A DNA stretch of 64,000 bases from Clostridioides difficile CD160 (GTDB lineage Bacteria; Bacillota; Clostridia; Peptostreptococcales; Peptostreptococcaceae), in the NCBI RefSeq assembly GCF_000449425.2, contig NZ_AVHW01000066.1, positions 1 through 64,000 of the forward strand, read 5' to 3'. The notes below the pieces were generated by a model that saw only the letters and a list, made by a program, of their open reading frames with translations, did not search any database and had not been told where the DNA came from. Both the position numbers and the translations under genes were made by a program. Each line of letters starts with the position of its first letter. Position 1 is the stretch's first letter. This document shows, in pieces, positions 34,735 to 44,192 of the stretch.

Positions 34735-34851
34735 TTGATTTCAATTGCAATTTGTGATGATGAATTATATATGCTAAATCATCTAAAAGAAAATATACAA
34801 TCATATATGAAGCAGAATAATCTATCATATAATATAGATATTTTTGATTAA
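34735..34851 (+). pseudogene. N-terminal remnant of an AgrA/LytTR-type response regulator
   Basis: A TTG with GAAGGTG upstream starts a 38-codon frame reading (M)ISIAICDDELYMLNHLKENI and so on to IDIFD, then a stop. This is the start of the receiver domain of LytTR response regulators (acidic pocket CDDE). No phosphorylation Asp, no LytTR domain and no continuation in other frames was seen, so the gene is truncated by deletion. The region 34508-35080 otherwise contains only an inverted repeat. Confidence 0.65.
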
Positions 34852-34942
34852 AAAATAGCTACGCACACTTGTGACTTTAGTCGTGAGTTAGTCAATATAG
34901 TTTACTTATAAAAATAGTTTTTATTTTGTACTATTAAGGAAT

Positions 34943-34989
34943 AATATCCATAGATATATTTATTTGTAATTAACATATCTATGGATATT
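34943..34989. repeat. Long perfect inverted repeat
   Basis: AATATCCATAGATAT (34943-34957) and ATATCTATGGATATT (34975-34989), 15-bp arms, 17-base loop. It may be a former terminator or the edge of a lost element behind the LytTR remnant. Confidence 0.6.
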
Positions 34990-35080
34990 TATATGTAGTT
35001 TTATAAGAGTATTATTTATAAGTCTGTATTAATAATTTTTATACTGATGTAGTATCAATTTAAGATTATCTATACACATA

Positions 35081-35110
35081 AAAAAAGAGATTTTAAAATC
35101 TCTTTTTTAT
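35081..35110 (-). terminator. Terminator of feoA
   Basis: AAAAAAGAGATTTT and AAAATCTCTTTTTT are perfectly complementary arms directly after the feoA stop codon, with a T run on either strand. Confidence 0.8.
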
Positions 35111-35119
35111 TCTTATATA

Positions 35120-35344
35120 TTAATTGTTTTTTAAATTTATATTCTTTGCATCGGATTTTCTAATAGCCAAATCAAATCCTCTAAATCTAATCACTATAGG
35201 GTCATTAAGAGGAGCTATCTTTTTAACTTCAACCTCAGTGCCATCTATTAATCCTAAAGCTAGAAGTCTCTTCATAAGTTTTTCATTACCAGCTATATTG
35301 TCTATAACTCCCTTTTGTCCAAGTTTCAAATTGTAAACAGTCAT
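35120..35344 (-). CDS. feoA: FeoA family ferrous iron transport protein
   Basis: A 74-residue SH3-like FeoA protein. Conserved blocks are LGLIDGTEVEVKKIAPLNDPI and IRFRGFDLAIRKSDAKNI. The ATG at 35344 is chosen for its AGGAGGTG site; three upstream codons lie within it. FeoA supports the FeoB GTPase in Fe(II) uptake, but no feoB adjoins it, so it is an orphan copy. A clear Fur box and a TTGACA-17-TATATT promoter lie upstream, so expression in iron limitation is expected. Confidence 0.9.
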   Translation of the reverse strand: MTVYNLKLGQKGVIDNIAGNEKLMKRLLALGLIDGTEVEVKKIAPLNDPIVIRFRGFDLAIRKSDAKNINLKNN

Positions 35345-35358
35345 TATTAACACCTCCT

Positions 35359-35418
35359 AATGAAAATCATTATCAAATTCTATATTTATAATATATAACA
35401 AAAATAGAAAATTGTCAA
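35359..35418 (-). promoter_or_regulatory. feoA promoter with Fur box
   Basis: Minus strand: TTGACA (35413-35418), 17 bases, TATATT (35390-35395), then TTGATAATGATTTTCATT (35359-35376), a close match to the Fur consensus GATAATGATAATCATTATC, lying over the transcription start. Confidence 0.75.
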
Positions 35419-35426
35419 TATATAAC

Positions 35427-35457
35427 AAAAAAATAAACATACTAACTTAGTATGTTT
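35427..35457 (-). terminator. gltS terminator overlapping its last codons
   Basis: AAACATACTAA and TTAGTATGTTT form an 11-bp stem with a one-base centre (so the real loop is larger). The stem contains the final codons and stop of gltS; a T7 run follows on the minus strand. Confidence 0.75.
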
Positions 35458-36695
35458 ATGAAAAATAATATGCAGGGGATACTGATAGCATCTAGCAAAA
35501 ATCCACTTACGAGTGGAACTACTAAAAATGCTTTTGGAGAATCACCATATTTTTGTGTCAAAGAGCTCATATTTGCTAAAGCATTTGGAGTAGCTCCTAT
35601 CCCATGTCCAATCAAACCACTTATTATGATGGCAGAATCAAAGTCTTTTCCAAGAATTCTAAAGCAAATAAATACTGAAAATAGGATTATAAAAATTACT
35701 TGGCAAGTTACGATTAGGAGAATAGGAGGTAATAGTGTAGATAATTCAAATAAATCTATATTCATAAGAGATAAAGTCAAAAAAATTCCCAATGAAAGTT
35801 CTTTTAGAAAGTTTATAAGTTTAAAATTTAATTCCAGTATATTTATCTTATCGTTTAAATTTCTAAAGATAACGGCTGAGAACATACAAGTTACAACAGA
35901 AGGTAGAAGAATATTAAACGTTATATAAAAGATTCTACTTATGATTTCTCCTGTATTTATACAAATAAATATGATAAGTACCTGTTCTAAAAATATAGTT
36001 GGAGTTATTGTTTGAGAAAAGTCATTGTTTTTTATTCTATTTTTGCTTCTAAAAAACTTATTACCTAGTCCATTTAATTTTCTGTTGTATTTAGAACTTG
36101 ATAAATCTATATTTGTTGAGGGTTTTAATTTATATTTATTTATTAAAAATCTAGCTACAGGACATCCTAATATACCACCTATAATAAGCCCTATTGTTGC
36201 AGCAGACAGACCAACTCCAACTGCTCCATTTACACCAAGATTTTCTATTGTAAGTCCAAATGCAGCAGAATAACCATGACCACCTTCCATAGATACATTC
36301 CCACACATAAGTCCTAAAAGAGGTTCAAGTTTTATAATTTTTGATATTGTAATAGCTAGGATATTTTGACAAAATGCTAACACTCCACATAAAATCCAAT
36401 ATCTAAATAATACACTACCACCTTTTTTTATAAGGTTTATGCTTATTTCAAGTCCTATTGTTGTAAAAAAGAAGGTTATAAAATTTGGCATTAAATTTCC
36501 ACTTACAGATATATCTGCTATATTAAAATATTTAAGAAACAAATTTAAAAAACAAAATAAAAGACCTCCTATTACTGGAGCAGGTATACAGAAATTATTT
36601 AAAAAGTTAATTCTATTCTTTAATAAATTACCAATTAAAAAAAATAACATAGATAGTGTCAGGGTTTGTACCATATCAAAAGTTAAGGTAAGCAA
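35442..36695 (-). CDS. gltS: Sodium/glutamate symporter (GltS family)
   Basis: A 417-residue membrane protein with about eleven to twelve helices in two inverted halves, typical of GltS. Signature segments include CGNVSMEGGHGYSAAFG (about 130-146) and the C-terminal GLIGHGIGATPNALANM (about 365-381). The start is a TTG at 36695 with AAAGGAGG seven bases upstream; fifteen further upstream codons overlap or precede that site. It is expected to import glutamate with Na+. It is monocistronic. Confidence 0.88.
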   Translation of the reverse strand: MLTLTFDMVQTLTLSMLFFLIGNLLKNRINFLNNFCIPAPVIGGLLFCFLNLFLKYFNIADISVSGNLMPNFITFFFTTIGLEISINLIKKGGSVLFRYWILCGVLAFCQNILAITISKIIKLEPLLGLMCGNVSMEGGHGYSAAFGLTIENLGVNGAVGVGLSAATIGLIIGGILGCPVARFLINKYKLKPSTNIDLSSSKYNRKLNGLGNKFFRSKNRIKNNDFSQTITPTIFLEQVLIIFICINTGEIISRIFYITFNILLPSVVTCMFSAVIFRNLNDKINILELNFKLINFLKELSLGIFLTLSLMNIDLFELSTLLPPILLIVTCQVIFIILFSVFICFRILGKDFDSAIIISGLIGHGIGATPNALANMSSLTQKYGDSPKAFLVVPLVSGFLLDAISIPCILFFINILS

Positions 36696-36947
36696 AATAA
36701 ATCCTCCTTTGTAATTTGAAATATTTATTGTATAACTCAAATTCTTATGTATTAGTTTTTTTATTAAACGTATATTAATAAATGTATATTAAAAAAAATC
36801 AGTAGATATAATTAGATAATCATAAATTAAAATATTTTAAATAGATATAACTTTTTTAGCATGAAAAACCTTAGTATATTGATATAATAGAAATAAGATT
36901 TAAAAATATGTTGAGAATAGTATTTATAAGTATAGTAGGAGGATAAA

Positions 36948-37937
36948 ATGTTTGAAAATTTACCTAAGATAGACTTACATTGCCATTTAGATGGAAGTGT
37001 CAGAGTAGAAACCATGTTTGATATATCTATTAAGGAGAAAATAGATTTACCTTCAAATAATATTGATGAAATAAAAAAACTAGCAAAAGTTTCTTCTAAT
37101 TGTACCTCACTTGATGAATATCTAGAAAAATTTGATTTGCCTTTAAAAGTAATGCAATCTAGGGAAAATTTAAAAAGAATTGCTTTTGAACTTTTGGAAG
37201 ATGCAGATAAAGAAAATGTAAAATACATTGAAATTAGATTTGCACCATTACTTCACACACAAAAAGGCATGAGTATTAAAAGCATAATAGAGAGTATAAT
37301 CGAAGGAATTAGAGAAGCTGAAAGTATTTATGATATAAAAGGAAATTTAATATTAGGATGCATGAGAACCATGACTTCGAAAGAGGCATTATTAGTAATT
37401 GAAGAAGGAAAATCATTTGTAAATAAAGGTGTTGTCGCAGTAGACTTATGTGGACCAGAGAAAGAAGGCTTTTGCAAGGAATATGAGAATGCTTTTAAAT
37501 TGGCAAGAAAATATGGATATAAAGTTACAGTACATGCAGGAGAAGCTGCAAGTGGAGAAAATGTTTTAGATGCTATAAATATTTTAAAAGCTGATAGAAT
37601 TGGTCATGGTGTAAAAATTAATGAGCATAAAAAGGCGTATAATTTAGTTAAAGATAAAAAAGTATTACTTGAATTATGTCTAACTAGTAATGTACAAACT
37701 AAGACGGTAGATTCTTATGAGACACATCCATTTTATGATTTTTATAAAGATAATTTACATGTAAGTATAAACACTGATAACAGAACTGTATCAGATATAA
37801 GTTTAAATTCAGAATTAAATGTTATATTTAATACATTTAAATTAGGAGTAGAAGATTATAAAATAATGTATAGAAATACAGTAGAAGCCAGTTTTGCAGA
37901 TAAAGAAACTAAAAAGTATTTAAATAGTTTAATTTAA
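36948..37937 (+). CDS. add: Adenosine deaminase
   Basis: A 329-residue amidohydrolase of the adenosine deaminase family. Metal and catalytic motifs are KIDLHCHLDGS (HxH, residues 11-13), HAGEAASGEN (about 188-197, catalytic Glu), RIGHGV (about 209) and SINTDN (about 264-269, metal-binding Asp; the usual TDDP is TDNR here). A GTAGGAGG site precedes the ATG. It converts adenosine to inosine for purine salvage. The change after the metal Asp is uncommon and may indicate a shifted substrate such as another aminopurine. Confidence 0.88.
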   Translation: MFENLPKIDLHCHLDGSVRVETMFDISIKEKIDLPSNNIDEIKKLAKVSSNCTSLDEYLEKFDLPLKVMQSRENLKRIAFELLEDADKENVKYIEIRFAPLLHTQKGMSIKSIIESIIEGIREAESIYDIKGNLILGCMRTMTSKEALLVIEEGKSFVNKGVVAVDLCGPEKEGFCKEYENAFKLARKYGYKVTVHAGEAASGENVLDAINILKADRIGHGVKINEHKKAYNLVKDKKVLLELCLTSNVQTKTVDSYETHPFYDFYKDNLHVSINTDNRTVSDISLNSELNVIFNTFKLGVEDYKIMYRNTVEASFADKETKKYLNSLI

Positions 37938-38009
37938 TAGATTAAGCTATTTGAACTTTAAATCTACTTAAATGAATCAATAAAAATATATTAGAGTAGG
38001 AGAAAAAAC

Positions 38010-38750
38010 GTGAAAAGTTATGAAGATGTCTCTTATATTAAACTAGCTAAAAAAGAACTTGAAGAATGGAAGAGAAATATATTAAAGAAACCTTCTATAT
38101 TCGATAAGGCATCAAAGGGTATACAAAATAAATTTAATGGAGTATTGCCAGATAAATACCATGAAGTCATAACTTCTTCAATAAAGGGAATGACAAAGAC
38201 TGTATTGTTTGGGTACAAATACGCTACAAAATCACCAATCATAAATATGTCATTAGAAGAAAGAGAAAAATTAGTTTTAGAAAAAGCAAAAAATTACAAA
38301 ACTACAGCAATGATTGAAGGAGCAGGGACAGGAGCAGGAGGAATTCTTCTAGGTCTTTCTGATTTTCCATTACTTCTAGGAATTAAAATAAAATTTTTAT
38401 ATGATGTTGCTTCAATATATGGATATGATGTTAAAGATTACAGAGAAAGAATTTATATATTAAGCATATTGCAATTGGCTTTCTCTAGCCAACAACATAT
38501 AAATGAAACTTTTAAATTGATGAGTAACTGGGATGAGTATGTAAAGTGTTTACCAGAAGATATCAACGATTTTGATTGGAGGACATTTCAACAAGAATAC
38601 AGAGATTATTTAGATTTAGCTAAGTTTTTGCAACTAATGCCTGGAATAGGAGCATTTGTAGGATTTTATGTAAATGGCAAATTAATTGATAAATTGCATG
38701 AAACTGCTGTATATGCTTATAGATTGAGGATTAGAGAACTTAATTTATAA
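38010..38750 (+). CDS. EcsC family protein
   Basis: A 246-residue protein matching the EcsC family. The hallmark is the glycine-rich hydrophobic stretch TAMIEGAGTGAGGILLGLSDFPLLLGIKIKF-type segment (about 96-128), and a C-terminal amphipathic region also has glycine-rich helices (LMPGIGAFVGFYVNGK). A GTG start with GTAGGAG upstream is used. EcsC proteins are membrane-associated and of unknown function; the name comes from the Bacillus ecs operon. It lies 72 bases after add and may share its transcript. Confidence 0.82.
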   Translation: MKSYEDVSYIKLAKKELEEWKRNILKKPSIFDKASKGIQNKFNGVLPDKYHEVITSSIKGMTKTVLFGYKYATKSPIINMSLEEREKLVLEKAKNYKTTAMIEGAGTGAGGILLGLSDFPLLLGIKIKFLYDVASIYGYDVKDYRERIYILSILQLAFSSQQHINETFKLMSNWDEYVKCLPEDINDFDWRTFQQEYRDYLDLAKFLQLMPGIGAFVGFYVNGKLIDKLHETAVYAYRLRIRELNL

Positions 38751-38957
38751 GTACAACAATAGATAAAAAAGAGATAAAATTGATTATACAATATATCTAT
38801 ATATACTTGGATTTGCATTGATAAAAACGATTATGGATAAAAGGTAAAGCATGATAGAATCTAATGTAGAGACTTGTATTTTAATGGAAAAATTTAGTTT
38901 TTACTGTTAAAAATACAAGCTAAACTATGAAGAAAAGTAATTGGGAGGAATATTTTC

Positions 38958-40109
38958 ATGACAAATTTGCCAAAACAATTTGATAGCTTTAATGAAGCTA
39001 GACAAAAGGGATTTATAAATGCAAAAGAACTTAAGGAAAGTGGGAAAAAGATGGTTGGAGTTTTCTGTACCTTCACTCCAGTTGAAATTCCAATGGCAGC
39101 TGGAGCAACTGTAGTAGGTGTATGTGGAGTTAGTGAAGAGCCAATACCAGATGCAGAAAGAGTACTTCCAAGAAATCTTTGTCCTTTAATAAAATCAAGT
39201 TATGGACATGCAATAACAGATACCTGTCCATATTTCTATTTTTCTGATTTGTTAATAGGAGAAACTACTTGTGATGGTAAGAAAAAGATGTATGAAGAAC
39301 TTGCAAAAGTTAAACCAACTTATGTAATGCATCTACCAAATACCTCAAAAGGTGAATTTGCCTATAAGCTTTGGAAGGATGAAATGATAAGATTAAAAGA
39401 TGAAGTTGAGAAATCTTTAGGTGTGACTATAACAGAAGATGATATAAGAGCTGCTATAAAAGACAAAAATGAAGAAAGAGAACTTTTAAAAGAATTTTAT
39501 GCACTTGGTAAATTACAACCATCTGCACTTACAGGACTTGAGCTACATAATGTTTTATATCAAGCAGGTTTTAAATTTGACCGTACAGAACTTAAGCAAT
39601 CTTTAAGAAAAGTTATAGATGATATGAAAGAAAGATATGAAAAAGGAGAATGTCCAGTTAAAAAAGACAAACCAAGAATATTGATAACAGGTTCTCCTAT
39701 TGGTGGAATAAGCGAAAAAATAGTTAAGACTTTAGAAGATGCAGGAGCTTCAGTTGTAGCGTATGAACTTTGTGGAGCTATTAGATCAAACGATTTATTG
39801 GTTGATGAAGAAATAGAAGACGTATATGATGCTTTAACACAAAAGTATATAAACATAGGATGTTCTTGTATGATGAATAATGATAATCGTATTGAATTAT
39901 TAGATAGAATAATAGATGAATATAATGTAGATGCTGTAATAGACGTAGTTTTACAAGCATGTCATACATTTAATATAGAAAGTTATAGAATAAAAGAGTT
40001 CGTTACAAAAGAAAAAAACAAGCCATTTATGTCTCTTGAGACTGATTATTCCAAATCAGATACTGAACAATTGAGAACTAGATTTGAAGCGTTTGTAGAG
40101 ATGTTGTAG
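38958..40109 (+). CDS. Double-cubane cluster-type protein (2-hydroxyacyl-CoA dehydratase subunit D family, YjiM-like)
   Basis: A 383-residue protein of the HgdB/HgdC-dependent dehydratase family in the single-subunit form seen in E. coli YjiM and in double-cubane cluster protein (DCCP). Cysteines likely to bind Fe-S are Cys37 (GVFCTFTPVE), Cys75 (RNLCPLIKSS), Cys90 (DTCPYFYFSD), Cys105 (ETTCDGKKK) and those in IGCSCMMNND and LQACHTFNIE. A GGGAGG site precedes the ATG. The activase gene follows 24 bases later. DCCPs reduce small molecules with electrons delivered by the ATPase; the physiological substrate is unknown. Confidence 0.87.
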   Translation: MTNLPKQFDSFNEARQKGFINAKELKESGKKMVGVFCTFTPVEIPMAAGATVVGVCGVSEEPIPDAERVLPRNLCPLIKSSYGHAITDTCPYFYFSDLLIGETTCDGKKKMYEELAKVKPTYVMHLPNTSKGEFAYKLWKDEMIRLKDEVEKSLGVTITEDDIRAAIKDKNEERELLKEFYALGKLQPSALTGLELHNVLYQAGFKFDRTELKQSLRKVIDDMKERYEKGECPVKKDKPRILITGSPIGGISEKIVKTLEDAGASVVAYELCGAIRSNDLLVDEEIEDVYDALTQKYINIGCSCMMNNDNRIELLDRIIDEYNVDAVIDVVLQACHTFNIESYRIKEFVTKEKNKPFMSLETDYSKSDTEQLRTRFEAFVEML

Positions 40110-40133
40110 GAATACATAAAAATAGGAGGAATT

Positions 40134-40889
40134 ATGTTTAGTATAGGAGTGGACTCAGGGTCAGTAGCAACAAAAGGTGTATTATTCGATGGTGAAAAAA
40201 TTATTAAGAAGATAATTATACCAACTGGATGGAGCCCTAAAAGTACATCTAAACAGGTCTATGAGTTGTTAAGTAGTGAAATTGATAAAAAAGATATAAA
40301 AAAAGTAGTAGGTACAGGTTATGGAAGAGGAGTAATGGATTTTGCTGACAAGAAAGTAACAGAAATAACTTGTCATACTAGAGGTGTTTATTTTTTAAAT
40401 AGGAATATAAGGACTATTTTAGATGTAGGTGGTCAAGACAGTAAAGTTATAAACTTAGATAGAGATGGAAATGTATTTAATTTTATAATGAATGATAAGT
40501 GTGCTGCAGGAACTGGTAGATTCTTAGAAATTACTTCTAATCTTTTGGGAAGCGATATAGAAAGCATTGATACATTAGCTCAAGGACATAATCCAGTTAA
40601 TATATCTAGTATGTGTACAGTTTTTGCTGAGTCTGAAATTGTAAGTCTCTTGGCTCAAAATATTTCTACTGGAGAGGTAGCAGCAGGGATACTTAAATCT
40701 ATTGCAAATAAATCTACTTCAATGCTTGCAAGAGGTGAGATAATAGACGAAGTTGCATTTACTGGAGGACTTGCAAAGAGTAAAGAATTAGTAAAAATGA
40801 TAGAAGAAATATTAGATAAAAAAATTTTTATTGCAGAAGATACTCAGATAATGGGAGCCTTAGGGGCTGCTGTAATAGGATTTAGATAA
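40134..40889 (+). CDS. ATP-dependent activator/reductase of the HgdC/BcrAD family (YjiL-like)
   Basis: A 251-residue ASKHA-fold ATPase. It has an N-terminal phosphate loop GVDSGSVATKG, the central LDVGGQDSKV, and two cysteines that would hold a [4Fe-4S] cluster between subunits (NDKCAAGTGRF and SSMCTVFAESE), then TGGLAKS. AGGAGG precedes the ATG. It would fire electrons into the adjacent double-cubane protein. The pair forms a two-gene operon ending in a terminator. Confidence 0.92.
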   Translation: MFSIGVDSGSVATKGVLFDGEKIIKKIIIPTGWSPKSTSKQVYELLSSEIDKKDIKKVVGTGYGRGVMDFADKKVTEITCHTRGVYFLNRNIRTILDVGGQDSKVINLDRDGNVFNFIMNDKCAAGTGRFLEITSNLLGSDIESIDTLAQGHNPVNISSMCTVFAESEIVSLLAQNISTGEVAAGILKSIANKSTSMLARGEIIDEVAFTGGLAKSKELVKMIEEILDKKIFIAEDTQIMGALGAAVIGFR

Positions 40890-40909
40890 AATATATTAAA
40901 AATAAAACA

Positions 40910-40946
40910 AAAACTGGATTTATTTGGTATAAATTCAGTTTTTTAT
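40910..40946 (+). terminator. Terminator of the double-cubane operon
   Basis: AAAACTG-ATTTAT and ATAAAT-CAGTTTT form a stem with a single bulge, followed by T-rich sequence. Confidence 0.75.
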
Positions 40947-41079
40947 TTTATTTTGTTTATTTCCAAAGGAGAACTTTGGTATAATTGATTTAAATGATTA
41001 TATATTTATAAATAATTTATATTTAGTCATACATAACATTAAAGTTTTTAAAATTAACTCGAAGTAAGGGGGAGAAAGC

Positions 41080-43467
41080 GTGAAAAAATTTGCTTCAAAA
41101 AAAGCAGCAAGATTTGTTGCACTATTTTTAATATCTATTTTAGTAATGTCAACAATTCCTGTATCAGCTGACAGTAGTAATACATTGAATCAGATAAAAA
41201 AAGCAGAATACAGTGAAACCTATAAACAATATCTAAAAGATGCTAAAAATGGACGTACAGAAAAATATAATGGTATTATACCAAACCCATATCAACTGGA
41301 AGGTACTCAAATCCGAAGTAAAGGAAGAACAGCTCCAGCATCTTATGACCCTAGAAAATTAGGGCTTATGACATCAGTAAAAAATCAAGATAATCTAGGA
41401 ATATGTTGGGATTTCGCTGCAATGGCAACTTTAGAGAGTTTCTTGAAGTTAAATAACTATGGAGATTACGATTTATCAGAAGAACACCTAAGATGGTGGG
41501 CTTCAGAGGGTGAATATGGATGGACTGTAAATGATATGGATGGTGCTTTAAATTATGAAGCTATGGGGTATTTAACATCTTGGTCAGGTCCTAAATTGGA
41601 AAAAGACTTTCCATACAATGGTAAAGTGTCTAAAGCACAAGGAGCCACAAAACCAACTAATATGAATACAGCACCAACTGTTTTTAATGTGACAGATGCC
41701 GTGTGTGTAAGTAATGATATGAATTCTACAAAAAATGCTATATTACAGTATGGAGCAGTAACATCTGGTTACTATGAAGATATTAAATATCAAAGTGAAA
41801 ATCAAAATTCATATTATTGCCCAACGAAAAGCTTTAATACTAATCATGCTATTTCAATTGTAGGTTGGGATGATAACTATTCTAAAGACAATTTTAATGC
41901 AAACATTAAACCCTCAAAAAATGGTGCTTGGCTAATAAAAAATAGTTGGGGAGATTACAATTCTGAGGATGGATATTTCTGGATATCTTATGAAGATAAA
42001 ACACTTATGTCTGATATAGACAACTTTTCAATCAAAGGTGGTCAAAAACCAAATGATGATGAGAAAATGTATCAACATGACTATGCAAGTATTGTTCCTT
42101 TAATTTCAAATAAGATAACAGCTGCAAATGTATTTGATTTTAATAGAGGTGATGAAACTCTAAAATCTGTAATGTTTCTAACTGAAAGTATAGGCGCAAA
42201 ATATGAAGTATATTATGCTCCAGTAGTAAATGGTATACCTCAAGAAAATAATATGAAAAAATTAAAAGAAGGTACTGCCCAATATTCAGGATACATAACA
42301 GTTCCAATTGATTCTTTTGATATACCAGCAGGAAAGGGAGCAATTGTAGTTAGCATAGAGGCAAAAAATGGAGAGTCAACTATAGGTTCTGAATCAAATG
42401 TACCAGGATATGATACATTTAAAGCAAAAGCTAATTTAGGTGAAAGTTATGTTATAGATAGTAGTGGAAAATTCTTTGATATAAATAGAGATAGCAACTT
42501 CTATCCATGTAATTTTACTATAAAAGCTGTTACAGAAAAGTCTTCTGGCGAGAGTATACCAAATGAGTCTTTAATTGGTAGTGATAGATATGAAACTGCC
42601 ATCAAAGTTAGTCAAAATGGTTTCAATTCTTCAGAAAATGTGGTTTTAGTAAATGGAGGTTCAATAGTGGATGCATTGGCAGCAACTCCTTTTACATCTG
42701 CTATCAATTCACCAATACTATTAACACAAAAAGAAGCTTTGAATTCAAAGACTAAGGCTGAGATACAAAGATTAGGTGTTAAGAAAGTATACTTAATAGG
42801 TGGAGAAAATTCTATAAGTAAAGAAACTGAACAGCAATTGAAAAATTTAAATATATCAACAGAGAGAATATCAGGAAGTGATAGATACAAGACAAGCTTA
42901 TTATTAGCTCAAAAATTAAATAGTATAAAAAGTGTTTCTCAAATAGCAGTTGTAAATGGAGTAAAGGGATTAGCTGATGCCATTAGTGTAGGTGCTGCTG
43001 CTGCAGAAAACAATATACCAATTATACTTGCAAATGAAAAAAGCGAATTGCAGGGAGCAGATGAATTTTTAAATTCATTAAATATAGATAAATCTTATAT
43101 TATTGGAGGAACAGTATCTTTATCAAGCAATCTAGAGAGTAAATTGAAAAATCCAACTAGATTATCTGGTAGTAGTAGAGATGAAACTAATTCAAAAATA
43201 ATAGATAATTTTTATAAAAAAGATACTTTAAAAAATGCATTTGTAGTTAAAAATGGAATTAAGAGCCAAAATGATTTAATAGATGGTTTGGCAGTTGGTC
43301 CTCTAGGAGCTAAAACTGGTTCACCAGTAATTTTAGTTGGTGATAAATTAGCTGACAGCCAAAAAGAAGTTCTTAAAAATAAGACTTTAGAAAAAGTAAC
43401 TCAAGTTGGTGGTGGAGCAAATCAAAATGCATTTAAAGAGCTAGTAAAATTAAAGAGTGCTAAATAA
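41080..43467 (+). CDS. cwp13: Cell wall cysteine protease with three CWB2 repeats (Cwp13-like)
   Basis: A 795-residue secreted protein. A signal peptide (about 1-30, ending PVSA-D) is followed by a propeptide, then a C1A papain-like domain with catalytic Cys109 (LGICWDFAA), His256 (NTNHAISIVGW) and Asn288 (IKNSWG). A lectin-like beta domain follows (about 330-490), then three cell-wall-binding 2 (CWB2) repeats (about 500-795; each starts like LIGSDRYETA). The start is a GTG with GGGGGAG upstream. In C. difficile two such proteins exist, Cwp84 (S-layer precursor cleavage) and Cwp13. This locus is not beside slpA and the length fits Cwp13. Confidence 0.88.
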   Translation: MKKFASKKAARFVALFLISILVMSTIPVSADSSNTLNQIKKAEYSETYKQYLKDAKNGRTEKYNGIIPNPYQLEGTQIRSKGRTAPASYDPRKLGLMTSVKNQDNLGICWDFAAMATLESFLKLNNYGDYDLSEEHLRWWASEGEYGWTVNDMDGALNYEAMGYLTSWSGPKLEKDFPYNGKVSKAQGATKPTNMNTAPTVFNVTDAVCVSNDMNSTKNAILQYGAVTSGYYEDIKYQSENQNSYYCPTKSFNTNHAISIVGWDDNYSKDNFNANIKPSKNGAWLIKNSWGDYNSEDGYFWISYEDKTLMSDIDNFSIKGGQKPNDDEKMYQHDYASIVPLISNKITAANVFDFNRGDETLKSVMFLTESIGAKYEVYYAPVVNGIPQENNMKKLKEGTAQYSGYITVPIDSFDIPAGKGAIVVSIEAKNGESTIGSESNVPGYDTFKAKANLGESYVIDSSGKFFDINRDSNFYPCNFTIKAVTEKSSGESIPNESLIGSDRYETAIKVSQNGFNSSENVVLVNGGSIVDALAATPFTSAINSPILLTQKEALNSKTKAEIQRLGVKKVYLIGGENSISKETEQQLKNLNISTERISGSDRYKTSLLLAQKLNSIKSVSQIAVVNGVKGLADAISVGAAAAENNIPIILANEKSELQGADEFLNSLNIDKSYIIGGTVSLSSNLESKLKNPTRLSGSSRDETNSKIIDNFYKKDTLKNAFVVKNGIKSQNDLIDGLAVGPLGAKTGSPVILVGDKLADSQKEVLKNKTLEKVTQVGGGANQNAFKELVKLKSAK

Positions 43468-43510
43468 GATACTTAAATATTAATATGTATTAGTAATTTT
43501 TATTAACAAG

Positions 43511-43582
43511 AGCTGAAAATAATTATTTTAAATTATTGATGAATAAAAGAATCAATAATTAGAAAATTTTATTTTCAGCTTT
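43511..43582 (+). terminator. Terminator of the Cwp13-like gene
   Basis: AGCTGAAAAT (43511-43520) and ATTTTCAGCT (43571-43580), with an inner stem AATTATTGAT / ATCAATAATT, form a long two-part hairpin. Confidence 0.7.
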
Positions 43583-43613
43583 AAATTTGTACATTATATG
43601 TTTAAAGCACAAA

Positions 43614-43665
43614 TAAAAAGGGTTATTTTATACAGAAAATCTTACATTTTATATATAAATAACCC
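43614..43665 (-). terminator. Terminator of the small hypothetical gene
   Basis: GGGTTATTT and AAATAACCC arms with a T-rich tail on the minus strand, directly after the gene that ends at 43682. Confidence 0.75.
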
Positions 43666-43681
43666 ATATACAATTAACTTT

Positions 43682-43915
43682 TTATAGTGTTCTAATAGAT
43701 ATTATTGAGCTTAATGGTAAATATAATGTGTAAGTTTCATTTAAAGTTGGATTAGATTCGTCTATATATCTTGAGCAAAGTGTAATTGATAAGCTGTCTG
43801 CTTCTATAATTTCACCATATAGAGGACAACTGCTAAAATAAGAATGTACTTCAACATATTTATTTAAGTTTTCTTGAACATAATCTTGAAAACGGTTCTT
43901 TGTAGTAGTAGTCAT
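43682..43915 (-). CDS. Small hypothetical protein, possibly LSm/Hfq-like fold
   Basis: A 77-residue protein that I do not firmly recognise. An N-terminal helix (FQDYVQENLNKYV) followed by strands (EVHSYFSSCPLYGEIIEADSLSITLCSRYI and YTLYLPLSSIISIRTL) resembles an SH3/LSm-like barrel, where a loop separates the two Sm motifs. AAGGAG precedes the ATG. It is monocistronic. The structural comparison is only an impression from the residue pattern. Confidence 0.6.
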   Translation of the reverse strand: MTTTTKNRFQDYVQENLNKYVEVHSYFSSCPLYGEIIEADSLSITLCSRYIDESNPTLNETYTLYLPLSSIISIRTL

Positions 43916-44124
43916 GAAATCAACTCCTTTATTTTTTATTAAAAATGAAATTTTTAAAAAGATGAATATGATTACTTCTATTAGAAACTAAGTTAAAAAA
44001 TAAGCAAATAGATATGAAAATTAGAATAATATATTATTTATACTTATATTATAACACTATATAATAAAAAAGGCTATAAAAAATTCAGAATCTTCGAAGA
44101 TTTTCAAGTATATCAATAAAGCTA

Positions 44125-44177
44125 TTGACAGGTAATAAAAAAAGTACTATATTGACTGTATAAAGTATTTTAGTCAA
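44125..44177 (+). promoter_or_regulatory. TetR gene promoter and operator
   Basis: TTGACA (44125-44130), 17 bases, TATATT (44148-44153). The inverted repeat TTGACT (44152-44157) / AGTCAA (44172-44177) lies over the start site. The same repeat precedes the ABC transporter gene. Confidence 0.7.
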
Positions 44178-44192
44178 AATGGAGGAGAAAAG

